From: Streptomyces fuscichromogenes
GTDB lineage: Bacteria > Actinomycetota > Actinomycetes > Streptomycetales > Streptomycetaceae
DNA: 64,000 nt
Assembly: GCF_014645815.1 (NCBI RefSeq)
Contig: NZ_BMML01000013.1
Span: 1 to 64,000 of the forward strand
Reading direction: 5' to 3'
Of this stretch, positions 1 to 8,616 are shown one piece after another. A program made the position numbers and the translations under genes. The notes under the pieces were generated by a model. That model was not told the DNA's origin. It saw only the letters and a program-made list of their open reading frames with translations, and ran no database searches. Each line of letters begins with the position of its first letter. Positions within the stretch are counted from its first letter, which is position 1.

Positions 1-230
1 ACAGATCTCCCCGTCCCACGCGCAGATCATTGCGGACAGCAGTGATCTTTCAAAACACGACCTAGGCACTGCCGACTCAGCACGGCCGACTAGGCAGATG
101 TGTCGTGTCCATTGCCTTCGACAGCTGATGACGGTAGGAACGCATGCGCTCCCGGTCCGTCCGTCGTGGGCGACACGGAGCGCTCGCCCGTCCCCAGCAG
201 ACCGGTCAGTTGCCCGATCGGAGGCGACCC

Positions 231-722
231 GTGCCAGATCAACGCCCGCGGCCCCAGCAGCTGGACTCCCCGCTACTGCCGAAGATCTTCAAGTACATGG
301 CCAGGATCCAGGTGTGGGTCTACCGCCGTTCCCGTGGCCGCATCGGCGGGAAGTGGCGCATCGCCGCGGGCTTCCGCAAACCCGTCCCCACCCTGCTCCT
401 CGATCACATCGGCCGAAAGTCCGGCAGGCTCTACACAACACCCCTGCTCTACATGGCCGATGGCCCCCACACGATTGTCGTGGGTTCCCAGGGAGGGCTT
501 CCCAGGCACCCGCAGTGGTACCTCAACCTCCGCTCCAACCCCGACACGTACATACAGATCCGTGCCGCGCGGACACCGGTTCACGCACGCACCGCGGATC
601 CTCAGGAACGCTCGCGCCTCTGGCCGCTGCTGCTGGAGGTCTACGCCGACTTCGCGCTGTACCAGGAGTGGACCGACCGTGAGATTCCGGTCGTGATCCT
701 TGAACCGCGGACCGACGGGTAG
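231..722 (+). CDS. Deazaflavin (F420)-dependent nitroreductase family protein
   Basis: Short protein (163 aa) resembling the DDN family of split-barrel F420-dependent nitroreductases and quinone reductases. Seen in the sequence: a basic N-terminal stretch, then the family-typical core 'LLLDHIGRKSGR', 'TPLLYMADG' and 'VGSQGG', followed by 'HPQWYLNL' and a C-terminal 'YQEWTDREIPVVILEP'. The GTG start at 231 is chosen because a GGAGG lies seven bases upstream; the longer frame from 144 has no comparable site and a low-complexity arginine-rich start. The length fits the family (about 140-170 aa). It stands alone, upstream of a tRNA-like element. Family members reduce nitro, quinone or unsaturated substrates with F420H2; the substrate here is unknown. 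Bases 1-230 show no other gene. Confidence 0.8.
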   Translation: MPDQRPRPQQLDSPLLPKIFKYMARIQVWVYRRSRGRIGGKWRIAAGFRKPVPTLLLDHIGRKSGRLYTTPLLYMADGPHTIVVGSQGGLPRHPQWYLNLRSNPDTYIQIRAARTPVHARTADPQERSRLWPLLLEVYADFALYQEWTDREIPVVILEPRTDG

Positions 723-781
723 GAAGAATCCCGCCCACTGCCCGGCAAGCGCCGGCGGATGCCGTACGGCGAAGACACCGA

Positions 782-856
782 CGCGGGGTGGAGCAGCTCG
801 GTAGCTCGCTGGGCTCATAACCCAGAGGTCGCGTGGTTCACATCCCGCCCCCGCTA
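782..856 (+). tRNA. Initiator tRNA-like sequence (CAT anticodon), probably degenerate
   Basis: The element folds as an initiator-type tRNA. The acceptor strand CGCGGGG pairs with CCCCGC, the D arm is GAGC/GCTC, and the anticodon stem CTGGG/CCCAG carries three G-C pairs and the loop CTCATAA. Position 1 is C and position 72 is T, as expected for an unpaired initiator end. The T arm is abnormal. It is one base too long (GCG-T-GG pairs with CC-CGC only if the T is bulged), and the loop reads TTCACAT, which replaces the near-invariant A58 with C. The base after the discriminator begins CCG, so CCA is not encoded. The arms other than T are intact. It may be a decaying extra copy rather than a working tRNA. 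Confidence 0.7.
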
Positions 857-992
857 CCGACGTCCGACAGCAAGGTTGCAGGTCGTACGCCGTCGCCACA
901 CGTGTCCGGGTGCCTTCGCACGTCAACGGCGTCGGCGTCGACCAGCGCCAAGATGTCCCACCGGGCGGTAGGCAGCGAGGTGAAGCGAGAGA

Positions 993-1808
993 TCACCGTT
1001 TCAGCGCCACGGCTCCCAGCTGGGGTACGACCGTGGGCTCTGCGCCGGGCTCCGGCCGCCACAGCGAGCAGGACACGAGCCCGGGCTCCAGGAGGGTGAA
1101 CCCGTCGAAGTACTGGGCGACCTCCTCGCTGCTGCGGGCGGTGACCGGCGGTTTGGCGTTGGCGTTCCAGAACGCCATCGCCTCGAGCTGCAGGTCGCCG
1201 CCGAGTTCGGGCTCCGTGGTGGGATGGGTCAGTACGAGGAAGCTGCCGGGGGCCAGCGCCTCCACGAGCCGACGTGCGATGGCCCGCGCCTCGTCACCGT
1301 CGAGGACGAAGTTGAGGATGCCGAGCAGCATGAGTGCGGTGGGCTCGGTGAAGTCGAGCGTGCGTCCGGCGATGCGCAGAATGGTGTCCGGGTCGTGCAC
1401 ATCGGCGTCGATGTAGTCGGTGGCGCCTTCCGGCGTACTGGTCAGCAGGGCGCGTGCGTGCGCGAGCACGATGGGGTCGTTGTCGACGTACACGATCCGC
1501 GACTCGGGGGCGATCCGTTGGGCGATCTCGTGGGTGTTGTCCAAGGCCGGCAGGCCCGTGCCGATGTCGAGGAACTGACGGACGCCGTGCTCCTCTGCCA
1601 GACAGCGCACGGCGCGGCCGAGGAACTCCCGGTCGGCGCGCGCGATGTCGCGGATGACGGGGATCATTCCGGCAACGTGATTGCCTACCTGCTGGTCGAC
1701 CTCGTAGTTGTCCTTGCCGCCCTGCCAGTAGTTCCACACGCGAGCGTTGTGCGCCGTCCCGGTGTCGAGTCGCTGCGCTGCGGCGGTGGCGCTCTGGTTC
1801 TCGCTCAC
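993..1808 (-). CDS. SAM-dependent methyltransferase, Methyltransf_19 (DUF574) family
   Basis: A 271-aa protein of the actinobacterial S-adenosylmethionine methyltransferase family often annotated SAV2177-like. Visible landmarks are 'RVWNYWQGGKDNYEVD' near the N-terminus, typical of the family; the glycine-rich SAM motif 'QFLDIGTGLPALDNTH'; the acidic strand end 'VYVDNDPIVLAHA'; and 'DADVHDP'. Members are abundant in Streptomyces and their substrates are mostly unknown. The GTG at 1808 is preferred over an upstream TTG at 1832 because AGGAGAGGAAGA sits just before it. The gene is monocistronic, opposite to the upstream nitroreductase. Confidence 0.85.
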   Translation of the reverse strand: MSENQSATAAAQRLDTGTAHNARVWNYWQGGKDNYEVDQQVGNHVAGMIPVIRDIARADREFLGRAVRCLAEEHGVRQFLDIGTGLPALDNTHEIAQRIAPESRIVYVDNDPIVLAHARALLTSTPEGATDYIDADVHDPDTILRIAGRTLDFTEPTALMLLGILNFVLDGDEARAIARRLVEALAPGSFLVLTHPTTEPELGGDLQLEAMAFWNANAKPPVTARSSEEVAQYFDGFTLLEPGLVSCSLWRPEPGAEPTVVPQLGAVALKR

Positions 1809-2163
1809 GTCTTCCTCTCCTCGCACGCCCAAGGACCGCGTGAATCAAGGCACTTGCGGTCACGGCTGCGCTGTGGCACATCGGTGGGCGTCATTCTGCC
1901 GTACACCGCCGTCGTCATGTCCCGGAACAGGTGGGGCGGAGGACGATGAGATCCACCAGGCGTTCTCATGATCAGCTCCCGGCCGGCCGCTGCGGAACTC
2001 GGCTCACCCTGGGGAACGTCGTGGACCTCGCTCGTCGGCGCCCAACACTGCACCTGGGCTCTCGACGAAAGCCGCACCGGGCACGAAGGTGACCGCAACC
2101 CGGTCCTGGACCAGGGACGGGCGTACCCCTGGTCGGGAGCCCGGCTGCCGTCCGTCCCGGAGT
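1809..2163. other. Intergenic stretch without a supportable gene
   Basis: About 355 bases lie between the methyltransferase start and the LacI remnant. The open frames here are short, lack ribosome binding sites and have no recognisable protein features. The left part presumably holds the methyltransferase promoter. The right part borders the breakpoint of the LacI gene. I see no clear inverted repeat or mobile-element end. Confidence 0.5.
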
Positions 2164-2586
2164 AAGATCACGGCCGCCGGGGCGGCGCTCTCCGAGCGCC
2201 TCGCCAGGAATGATGCCCTGATCCAGCAGGTGGACCGGCTCGGCACGCGTGAAGGCGCGCAGCGCGCCGGCGAGAGGGCACAGAGCGGGCTCGACTTCGA
2301 CGGTGTCTTCTGCATCACCGATTCCCTGGCCATGGGTGTGCTGCGGGGCCTGGCCGACTCCGGCATCCCGGTGCCGGAACAGGTGAAGGTGATCGGCTTT
2401 GACAACATCTCGGAGAGCGAGTTCCTCATCCCGTCGCTCTCCACGGTCGATCCCGACCACCGCAGCATGGCCGAGCGTGCGGTCGACCTGCTGATCAGGC
2501 GCGTCGAGCAGACCGAGCCGGCCTTCGGTCACGAGGAGTCCGTCGGAGAATTCACGTTGGTGATCCGCGAGTCGACGGGCGGCTGA
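2164..2586 (+). pseudogene. C-terminal remnant of a LacI-family transcriptional regulator
   Basis: The frame encodes the last 140 or so residues of a LacI/GalR regulator: 'LDFDGVFCITDSLAMGVL' followed by 'GLADSGIPVPEQVKVIGFDN', 'LSTVDPDHRSMAERAVDLL' and a terminal 'FTLVIRESTGG'. These are the second half of the periplasmic-binding-protein-like sensor domain and the family's usual 'xxRxST' ending. No helix-turn-helix or first sensor half occurs upstream in any frame, and there is no sensible start codon with a ribosome binding site. A complete member is about 340 aa, so more than half is gone. It is most likely a deletion relic; no intact partner glycosidase or transporter lies next to it. Confidence 0.8.
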
Positions 2587-2624
2587 ACCCTTCCCCGGCC
2601 GGCGCGGATCAATCAGTCCCGGTG

Positions 2625-3758
2625 TCAGTCCGCTGTCTGCTGACCCGCCGTTCCTCGGGCGGGGAGGTCGATCAGTGGGGACAGCCTCACCAGATGATTC
2701 CCGGGGGTACCGAAAACGAGCTGGTCGGCCTTGGCCCGCTTGAGGTAGAGGTGTGCCGGGTGTTCCCAGGTCATCGCGATGCCGCCGTGCATCTGGACGC
2801 ACTCCTCGGCCGCGAGCACCGCGACGTCCGCGCAGTACGCCTGGGCGACGGACGCGGCGACGGCCCGGTCCGGGTCGTCGGCCGCGGCGGTCACGGCGGC
2901 GTACCGGGCCACCGCATGGGCCGTCTCGACCTGGACGTAGAGGTCGGCGAGCCGGTGCTTGAGCGCCTGGAAGCCTCCGACCACCCGGCCGAACTGCCGA
3001 CGCGTCTTGACATAGTCGAGGGTGGTGTCCAGACACCACTGAGCCAGCCCGACCTGCTCGGAGGCCAGCAGCGCGGCACCCAGTTCGAGAGCCTCGTCCA
3101 CTGCGCGTACGGCCATGTCGCCATCGGCGAGCAGCCGGCCGGTCGCACCGGCGAGGTCGACGTCGGCCAGTTGCCGGGTCATGTCCAGGGACACCACCGG
3201 TGTGATGCGCACCGCGGCCCGCTCCACCGCCCACAGCTGTGTTCCGGTCGCGGCGGTGACCGGGACGATCAGCACCTCGGCGTCCAAGGCCCCGGCGACC
3301 CCACGGACCTCGCCGCTCAGGCAGCCGTCCCCGCCGACCGTCACCGGAGCGAGAGCTGCCGATCCGTCCGGCGCGGCGCTCAACGGAACGGCCAGCGCCG
3401 CCACCTGGCCGCCGGCGACCTCGCCCGCGAGTTCCTTGTCGGCCACCTTCACCAGCACCCGCGCGGCCACCACGGCGCTGGTCAGATAGGGGACGGGCGC
3501 CATCGCGCGGCCCAACTCCTCCAGGACGACGGCCGCTTCACGGGCGGAGGCACCCGCCCCGCCGAACTCCTCGGGCACCAACAGCCCGGCCAGCCCGAGT
3601 TCACCGGACAGGGCGGACCAGAGACCGGGGTCCGAGGTGTCGCCGTCGTAGCGGGCGATGCCGCGCTCCGGTCCCCAGCGCCGTGCCATCAGGGTGCGCA
3701 CGGCGTCCCGCAGGGACTCCTCGACGTCGGTGTAGAGCAGGTCGAGATCGTCGTTCAT
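2625..3758 (-). CDS. Acyl-CoA dehydrogenase (partner subunit of the adjacent one)
   Basis: A 377-aa flavoprotein of the acyl-CoA dehydrogenase fold. Visible are 'GLAGLLVPEEFGGAGAS' in the N-terminal helical domain, a central beta domain that is short of the usual flavin-contact motifs, and a C-terminal domain with 'QFGRVVGGFQALKHRLAD' and 'QMHGGIAMTWEHPAHLY'. It overlaps the upstream acyl-CoA dehydrogenase gene by four bases (ATGA), indicating coupled translation. Paired, overlapping acyl-CoA dehydrogenase genes of this kind form alpha2beta2 enzymes in steroid side-chain and bile-acid catabolism (FadE28/FadE29 type); that assembly here is inference. It is the last gene of the operon that starts with the ligase at 8541. 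Confidence 0.88.
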   Translation of the reverse strand: MNDDLDLLYTDVEESLRDAVRTLMARRWGPERGIARYDGDTSDPGLWSALSGELGLAGLLVPEEFGGAGASAREAAVVLEELGRAMAPVPYLTSAVVAARVLVKVADKELAGEVAGGQVAALAVPLSAAPDGSAALAPVTVGGDGCLSGEVRGVAGALDAEVLIVPVTAATGTQLWAVERAAVRITPVVSLDMTRQLADVDLAGATGRLLADGDMAVRAVDEALELGAALLASEQVGLAQWCLDTTLDYVKTRRQFGRVVGGFQALKHRLADLYVQVETAHAVARYAAVTAAADDPDRAVAASVAQAYCADVAVLAAEECVQMHGGIAMTWEHPAHLYLKRAKADQLVFGTPGNHLVRLSPLIDLPARGTAGQQTAD

Positions 3759-4942
3759 CGGGGCAGGTCCTTCCACGGGATGTCCTTGTCGACACGCGGT
3801 TCCGCCGGCAGACCCAGTACCCGCTCCGCGACGATGTTGCGCAGCACCTCGGAGGTGCCGCCCTCGATCGAGAAGCCCTTCGCCCGCAGGTACCGGTATC
3901 CGGCATCGTGGCCGGTGAAGTCGGAGCGGTCGGGGACGCGCATCGTCCAGTCCGCGTAGCGCAGGCCGTCGGCGCCGAGCAGTTCGAGTTCCAGGCCGGA
4001 CAGCCGCTGGGCGAGGCCGGCGAAGCCGAGTTTCATCGCCGAGCCTTCGTGGCCGGGCTGCCCTGCCGCCAGTTTCTGGCGCAGCCGGGTCGCGGCGATC
4101 CGGGCCGCCTCGGCCTCCACCCACAACTTCAGCAGCCTGCTGTGGAGTTCAGGGGTGCGGAGTTCCGGGCGGCGGCGCCAGGTGTCGGCGACGACACCGA
4201 TCATGCCGCCCTCGCGCGGGCGTGGGAGAGCCGCGATGGTGACCCGCTCGTTCATGAGGGTGGCGTTCGCGACCTGCCAGCCCTGCCCCTCGGCGCCGAG
4301 CCGGTGGGCGTCGGGGATCCGGACGTCGGTGAGGAACACCTCGTTGAACTCGGCTTCGCCGGTGATCTGACGCAGCGGCCGTACGTCGATCCCGGGGGCG
4401 CTCATGTCGCACAGGAAGTACGTCAGACCCGCGTGCTTGGTCACCTCGGGGTTGGTGCGGGCGACGAGGATCGCCCACTGCGAGGTCTGGGCCCCGGAGG
4501 TCCACACCTTCTGGCCGTTGACCACCCAGGTGTCGCCCTCGCGCACCGCACGGGTGGTGAGCCCGGCCAGGTCGGAGCCGGCGCCGGGCTCGCTGAAGAG
4601 CTGGCACCAGACCTCCTCACCGGTGAACAGCGGGCGCAGGAAGCGATGCTTCTGCTCGTCGGTGCCGAACTGCAGGATCGTCGGGGCGGCCATGCCGAGC
4701 CCGATGGTGTTGCGCTCGGGTTCGTTGTCGGGAGCGCCCGCCTCGGCGAGCAGCGCGTCGACATGGGTCTGCGACTCCCTTGCCAGGCCCAGCCCGCCGA
4801 GCCCGACCGGGAAGTGCACCCAGGCCAGCCCGGCGTCGAAGCGCGCCCGCAGGAACTCCCGGCGGCCGAGTGCGCGCGGATCGTGCGCGGCCAGGAAGTC
4901 CGACACGTGTGCGGTGAGCTCGTCCAGCTCCTGATCAGCCAT
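3755..4942 (-). CDS. Acyl-CoA dehydrogenase (larger partner of a heteromeric pair)
   Basis: A 395-aa acyl-CoA dehydrogenase. It carries 'WVHFPVGLGGLGLARE', the FAD-binding 'CQLFSEPGAGSDLAGL' and 'VNGQKVWTSGAQ' signatures, and the C-terminal 'SIEGGTSEVLRNIVAERVLG', which holds the glutamate-containing loop of the family. The start is the ATG at 4942 (an in-frame TTG precedes it directly). The enzyme abstracts the alpha-beta hydrogens of an acyl-CoA and passes electrons to ETF. It is 31 bases downstream of the SDR gene and overlaps the next dehydrogenase by four bases, so it belongs to the operon read from the ligase at 8541. Confidence 0.9.
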   Translation of the reverse strand: MADQELDELTAHVSDFLAAHDPRALGRREFLRARFDAGLAWVHFPVGLGGLGLARESQTHVDALLAEAGAPDNEPERNTIGLGMAAPTILQFGTDEQKHRFLRPLFTGEEVWCQLFSEPGAGSDLAGLTTRAVREGDTWVVNGQKVWTSGAQTSQWAILVARTNPEVTKHAGLTYFLCDMSAPGIDVRPLRQITGEAEFNEVFLTDVRIPDAHRLGAEGQGWQVANATLMNERVTIAALPRPREGGMIGVVADTWRRRPELRTPELHSRLLKLWVEAEAARIAATRLRQKLAAGQPGHEGSAMKLGFAGLAQRLSGLELELLGADGLRYADWTMRVPDRSDFTGHDAGYRYLRAKGFSIEGGTSEVLRNIVAERVLGLPAEPRVDKDIPWKDLPR

Positions 4943-4973
4943 CAACTCGCCTTTCCTGATCGGCCGTTCATCT

Positions 4974-5738
4974 TCAGTCCGTCGGTCCGCCGGCGACGTA
5001 GACCACCTGGCCGGAGACGTATCCGGCGTCCTCGGAGACGAGGAAGGACACCGTCGCGGCGATGTCTTCCGGCTTGCCGCTGCGCCCGACCGGGATGGTG
5101 GCGACCACCGCCTCCCTCAGCTGGTCGAAGGACATGCCCATGCGGGCGGCCGTCGCCGCGGTCATCTCCGTCTCGACGAAGCCGGGTGCGACGGCGTTGA
5201 CGGTCACCCCGTAGCGGCCGAGTTCGATGGCCAGGGTCTTGGTGAAGCCCTGCAGACCGGCTTTGGCCGCCGAGTAGTTGGCCTGGCCGCGGTTGCCCAG
5301 TGCCGAGGTGCTCGACAGGTTGACGATCCGGCCCCATCCGGCCTCGACCATGTGCTGCTGGGTCTCGCGGCTCATCAGGAAGGCGCCGCGCAGGTGCACG
5401 CCCAGTACCGCGTCCCAGTCCGCGGCCGTCATCTTGAAGAGCAGGTTGTCGCGGAGGATGCCGGCGTTGTTCACCAGGACGGTGGGCGGGCCGAGTTCGG
5501 CGGCGATCCGGGCGACGGCGCCGCGCACCGCCTCCTCGTCGCCGACGTCCGCCCCGACCGCCAGGGCACGGCCGCCGGCCGACTCGATCTCGTCGACCAC
5601 GGGCTCGCAGGCGGCTTCGTCCAGGTCGAGGACGGCGACGGCCATGCCGTCGCGGGCCAGCCGCCGAGCCGTGGCGGCGCCGATGCCGCGGGCGCCTCCG
5701 GTGACGACGGCGGTGCGGTGTACTGCTTCTGCGCTCAT
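4974..5738 (-). CDS. SDR family 3-oxoacyl / 3-hydroxyacyl oxidoreductase (FabG-like)
   Basis: A 254-aa classical short-chain dehydrogenase. It has the nucleotide-binding TGGARGIG (residues 13-20), 'NNAG' (90-93), the catalytic serine pair at 142-143 and YSAAK with Tyr155 and Lys159. The C-terminal 'YVSGQVVYVAGG' is standard for FabG/3-hydroxyacyl dehydrogenases. In this operon it plausibly performs the 3-hydroxyacyl-CoA to 3-ketoacyl-CoA step between the MaoC hydratase and the thiolase. It is 29 bases downstream of the third dehydrogenase and reads in the same direction, so it is co-transcribed. The exact chain length and cofactor preference are not readable from the sequence. Confidence 0.9.
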   Translation of the reverse strand: MSAEAVHRTAVVTGGARGIGAATARRLARDGMAVAVLDLDEAACEPVVDEIESAGGRALAVGADVGDEEAVRGAVARIAAELGPPTVLVNNAGILRDNLLFKMTAADWDAVLGVHLRGAFLMSRETQQHMVEAGWGRIVNLSSTSALGNRGQANYSAAKAGLQGFTKTLAIELGRYGVTVNAVAPGFVETEMTAATAARMGMSFDQLREAVVATIPVGRSGKPEDIAATVSFLVSEDAGYVSGQVVYVAGGPTD

Positions 5739-5767
5739 GGGGCGCCCTTTCTGCGTGGTTCGACGTC

Positions 5768-6991
5768 TCAGGCGGTCCGGCCCCACTGGGGGTCGCGACG
5801 GCGCAGCTCCATGTGCGCGAGGGTCCGCTTGTGGACCTCGTCCGGGCCGTCGGCGAAGCGCAGGGTGCGCTGCTGGGCGTACATGTCGGCGAGCGGGAAG
5901 TCGTTGCTGAGGCCGCCCGCCCCGTGCACCTGGATGGCGCGGTCGATCACCTTCAGCGCCATCTGCGGTACCGCCACCTTGATCGCGGCGATCTCGACGC
6001 GGGCCGCGCGGTTGCCGACGGTGTCCATCAGGTAGGCGGTCTTCAGGGTCAGCAGACGGGCCATCTCGATCTCGACCCGTGCCTCGGCGATCCAGTCCTG
6101 GATGTTGGCCCGGTTCGCCAGCGGCTCGCCGAAGGTCACCCGTGCCTGGGCGCGGTCGATCATCAGGTCGAGGGCGCGTTCGGCGGCGCCGATGGAGCGC
6201 ATGCAGTGGTGGATCCGGCCGGGTCCCAGCCGGGCCTGGCCGATCATGAATCCGTCGCCCTCGCCGGCGAGCAGCGCGGTCGCCGGCACTCGGACGTTCT
6301 CGAAGAGCAGCTCGCCGTGGCCCTCGCGGTCCTGGTAGCCGAAGAGGGGGAGGCTGCGCAGCACGGTGATGCCGGGGGTGTCGAGGGGGACGACCATCAT
6401 GGACTGCCGGCGGTGCCTGGGCGCGTCCGGGTCGGTCTTGCCCATGACGATGAGCACCCGGCAGTTCTTGTGCAGGGCGTTGGACGTCCACCACTTGCGG
6501 CCGTTGAGGACGTACTCGTCCCCGTCACGTTCCATCCGCAGTTCGATGTTGGAGGCGTCCGAACTACCCACCGCCGGCTCGGTCATCGCGAACGAGGAGG
6601 CGATCTCGCCGGCCAGCAGCGGCTTGAGCCACTTCTCCTTGTGCTCCTCGGTCCCGAAGAGCGTCAGCACCTCCATGTTGCCCGTGTCGGGTGCGTTGCA
6701 GTTGGTGGCTTCGGGAGCGATGTGCAGGCTGCGGCCCATGATCTCGGCGAGCGGCGCGTACTCCAGGTTGGTCAGGCCCGGTCCCCACTCCGGGTGGGGG
6801 TGGAAGAGGTTCCACAGGCCGCGCTTCTTCGCCTCGGTCTTCAGCTCCTCGACGACCGACGGGTAGTGGTGCGGATCGCCGGAGGCCGCCATCTCGGCCC
6901 AGTAGACCGGTTCGGCGGGGTAGACGTGCTCGTCCATGAACGCCAGCAGGTCTTCCTGGTAGCGCTTGGCCCTGTCAGTGAGTTCCCACAC
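5768..6991 (-). CDS. Acyl-CoA dehydrogenase, ACAD10/11-like
   Basis: A 407-aa acyl-CoA dehydrogenase of the subgroup with an extended N-terminus ('MDEHVYPAEPVYWAEM'), the flavin motif 'SFAMTEPAVGSSDASNI', 'VLNGRKWWTSNAL', and a C-terminal 'RFADGPDEVHKRTLAHMEL', which carries the GPDEVH loop typical of ACAD10/11-like enzymes rather than the GGTSE loop seen in its neighbour. The GTG start at 6991 follows GGAG at a normal distance. Homologues often act on branched, hydroxylated or long acyl-CoAs. With the ligase upstream it probably opens the degradation of the activated substrate, while the overlapping pair acts later. Confidence 0.88.
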   Translation of the reverse strand: MWELTDRAKRYQEDLLAFMDEHVYPAEPVYWAEMAASGDPHHYPSVVEELKTEAKKRGLWNLFHPHPEWGPGLTNLEYAPLAEIMGRSLHIAPEATNCNAPDTGNMEVLTLFGTEEHKEKWLKPLLAGEIASSFAMTEPAVGSSDASNIELRMERDGDEYVLNGRKWWTSNALHKNCRVLIVMGKTDPDAPRHRRQSMMVVPLDTPGITVLRSLPLFGYQDREGHGELLFENVRVPATALLAGEGDGFMIGQARLGPGRIHHCMRSIGAAERALDLMIDRAQARVTFGEPLANRANIQDWIAEARVEIEMARLLTLKTAYLMDTVGNRAARVEIAAIKVAVPQMALKVIDRAIQVHGAGGLSNDFPLADMYAQQRTLRFADGPDEVHKRTLAHMELRRRDPQWGRTA

Positions 6992-7050
6992 GAGGGAGGC
7001 TCCTTCGTAGGTTCGGGATCCGCGGGTGCACACGGATGCGGGTGTGGGGG

Positions 7051-8541
7051 TCAGCCCGGGATCGCGTCCCAGTCGAGGGCGCGCTTGAGGATCTTTCCGG
7101 TGCTCCCCTTGGGCAGGGCGTCGACGAACCGCACCAGGTGGGGGACCTTGTACGCGGAGAGCCGCTCCTTGGTCCAGGCGCGCAGTTCCTCGGTGGTGAG
7201 GGTGGCGCCGGGCCGCAGGGTCACCACGGCGGCGACCTCCTCGCCGTAGTGCGGGTCCGGCACACCGATCACGGCGGCCTCGACGATGTCGGGGTGGCCG
7301 TAGAGGACCTCCTCGACCTCGCGGGGGTAGACGTTGTAGCCCCCGCGGATGACGAGGTCCTTGAGCCGGTCGACGATGTAGAGGAAGCCGTCCTCGTCGA
7401 GCCGTCCCAGGTCGCCGGTCTTCAGCCAGCCGCCGGGCAGGTCGGCGGCGGTGGCCTCGGGCCGGTTCCAGTAGCCCTTCATGAGGTGCGGGCCGGCCAG
7501 GTACACCTCCCCCACCTGCCCCGGCGGCAGGACTTCGCCGGCCGGGTCGCGGATCTCCACGGCGGTGCCGGGCAGCGCCGGTCCGACCGAGCCCGTCCGG
7601 GGGCCGCGGTCCGGTGAGTTGAAGGAGCCGGCGCCGGTGGACTCGGTGAGGCCGTAGCCCTCCAGGATCGTGCAGCCGAACCGCTCCTGGAACTCGCGGA
7701 TCACCTCGGCGGGCAGCGAGGCGCCGCCGGAGCCCGCGAGCCGCAGGGCGGCGAAATCCTCGGCGTCGAAGTCCCCGTCGGCGTGCAGCATCGCGTTCCA
7801 CATCGTCGGTACGCCGGCCATCACGGTCACGCGGTCGTCGCGGACCATGCGCAGCATGGCGTTCGGCTCGAACGGCGAGAGCAGGGAGAGGGAGCAGCCC
7901 GCGGTGAGGGTGCCGTTCAGGCAGACCGCCTGGCCGAAGATGTGGAAGAGCGGAAGGCCGGTGGCGAACCGGTCGTCGGGGGTGAGGCTCAGCTGCCGGC
8001 GAAAGGCTTCGGCGGTGAACGCCAGGTTGGCGACGGTGAGTTCGACTCCCTTGGGGCGGCCGGTGGTTCCCGAGGTGTAGAGCAGCAGGGCCGTGTCGTC
8101 GGCGCGCCGCTCGACGGGCGCCGCGATCGGTTCGCCCTCGCTCACCGGCGCGCCGGGTCGCAGCGGAAGGAGCGGCAGCCCGCGCTCGGCGGCCGCTTTC
8201 CCGGCCGCGTCGGCGCACGCGTGCCAGGCGATGACCAGCCGGGCGCCCGAGTCGTCGAGCACGTATCCGACCTCGGCCGGGGTCGCCATGGTGTTCAGGG
8301 TGATCAGGACAGCGCCGACGGCGTGGACGGCGGTGGAGACGACGACGAACTCGGGCACGGTCGGGGCGACCAGGAGGACGCGGTCCCCCGGCCGCACGCC
8401 CTCGGCGTGCAGGGCGCCGGCCTGGGCCGTGGCGTGTTCACGCAGCGCGGCGAAGGTCCAGGTGTGTCCGTGGGCCCGCAGGGCCACGGCGTCCGGGCGG
8501 GCCCCGGCGTGACGCCAGACGGCGTCGGCGGCATTCGGCAT
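7051..8541 (-). CDS. Acyl-CoA synthetase (AMP-forming, long-chain type)
   Basis: A 496-aa ANL-superfamily ligase that activates a carboxylic acid to its CoA thioester through an acyl-adenylate. The AMP-binding signature 'LLLYTSGTTGRPKGVE' is present, with 'LEGYGLTESTGAGSF', 'GGWLKTGDLGRLDEDGFLY', 'DRLKDLVIRGGYNVYPREVE' and a final 'PKGSTGKILKRALD' that contains the adenylation lysine. ATG 8541 follows GAGGAGGGATC. It heads the operon that continues through three dehydrogenases and the SDR. A palindrome at 8585-8604 sits 44-63 bases upstream of its start and is the likely TetR operator. Confidence 0.93.
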   Translation of the reverse strand: MPNAADAVWRHAGARPDAVALRAHGHTWTFAALREHATAQAGALHAEGVRPGDRVLLVAPTVPEFVVVSTAVHAVGAVLITLNTMATPAEVGYVLDDSGARLVIAWHACADAAGKAAAERGLPLLPLRPGAPVSEGEPIAAPVERRADDTALLLYTSGTTGRPKGVELTVANLAFTAEAFRRQLSLTPDDRFATGLPLFHIFGQAVCLNGTLTAGCSLSLLSPFEPNAMLRMVRDDRVTVMAGVPTMWNAMLHADGDFDAEDFAALRLAGSGGASLPAEVIREFQERFGCTILEGYGLTESTGAGSFNSPDRGPRTGSVGPALPGTAVEIRDPAGEVLPPGQVGEVYLAGPHLMKGYWNRPEATAADLPGGWLKTGDLGRLDEDGFLYIVDRLKDLVIRGGYNVYPREVEEVLYGHPDIVEAAVIGVPDPHYGEEVAAVVTLRPGATLTTEELRAWTKERLSAYKVPHLVRFVDALPKGSTGKILKRALDWDAIPG

Positions 8542-8584
8542 GATCCCTCCTCGTTGAGGGGTGGCGGGTTGACCAGACACTAAA

Positions 8585-8604
8585 TGAACTTGACGTCGGG
8601 TTCA
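8585..8604. promoter_or_regulatory. Predicted TetR operator upstream of the ligase operon
   Basis: A 20-base imperfect palindrome with half sites TGAACTTGAC and GTCGGGTTCA (8 of 10 positions symmetric). The same core, ACTTGACGTC, recurs at 9876-9895 next to the tetR gene. It lies between the thiolase stop and the ligase start, where the ligase promoter must be. Confidence 0.65.
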
Positions 8605-8616
8605 ATAAAGGGCCGC

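Noticed and set aside
98..696. Two long overlapping plus-strand frames at the left edge
   Set aside because: They are shadow frames over the nitroreductase gene: arginine/proline/serine-rich, with no domain and no ribosome site.
2622..3959. A 445-residue plus-strand frame opposite the acyl-CoA dehydrogenase genes
   Set aside because: It has a Gly/Arg/His-rich composition typical of antisense frames in GC-rich DNA. The minus-strand dehydrogenases have complete family motifs, so this frame is not a gene.
5768..8218. A single 816-residue minus-strand frame covering part of the ligase and a dehydrogenase
   Set aside because: The first part is an off-frame reading of the ligase. The genuine dehydrogenase starts at GTG 6991 with its own ribosome site, so no fusion is present.
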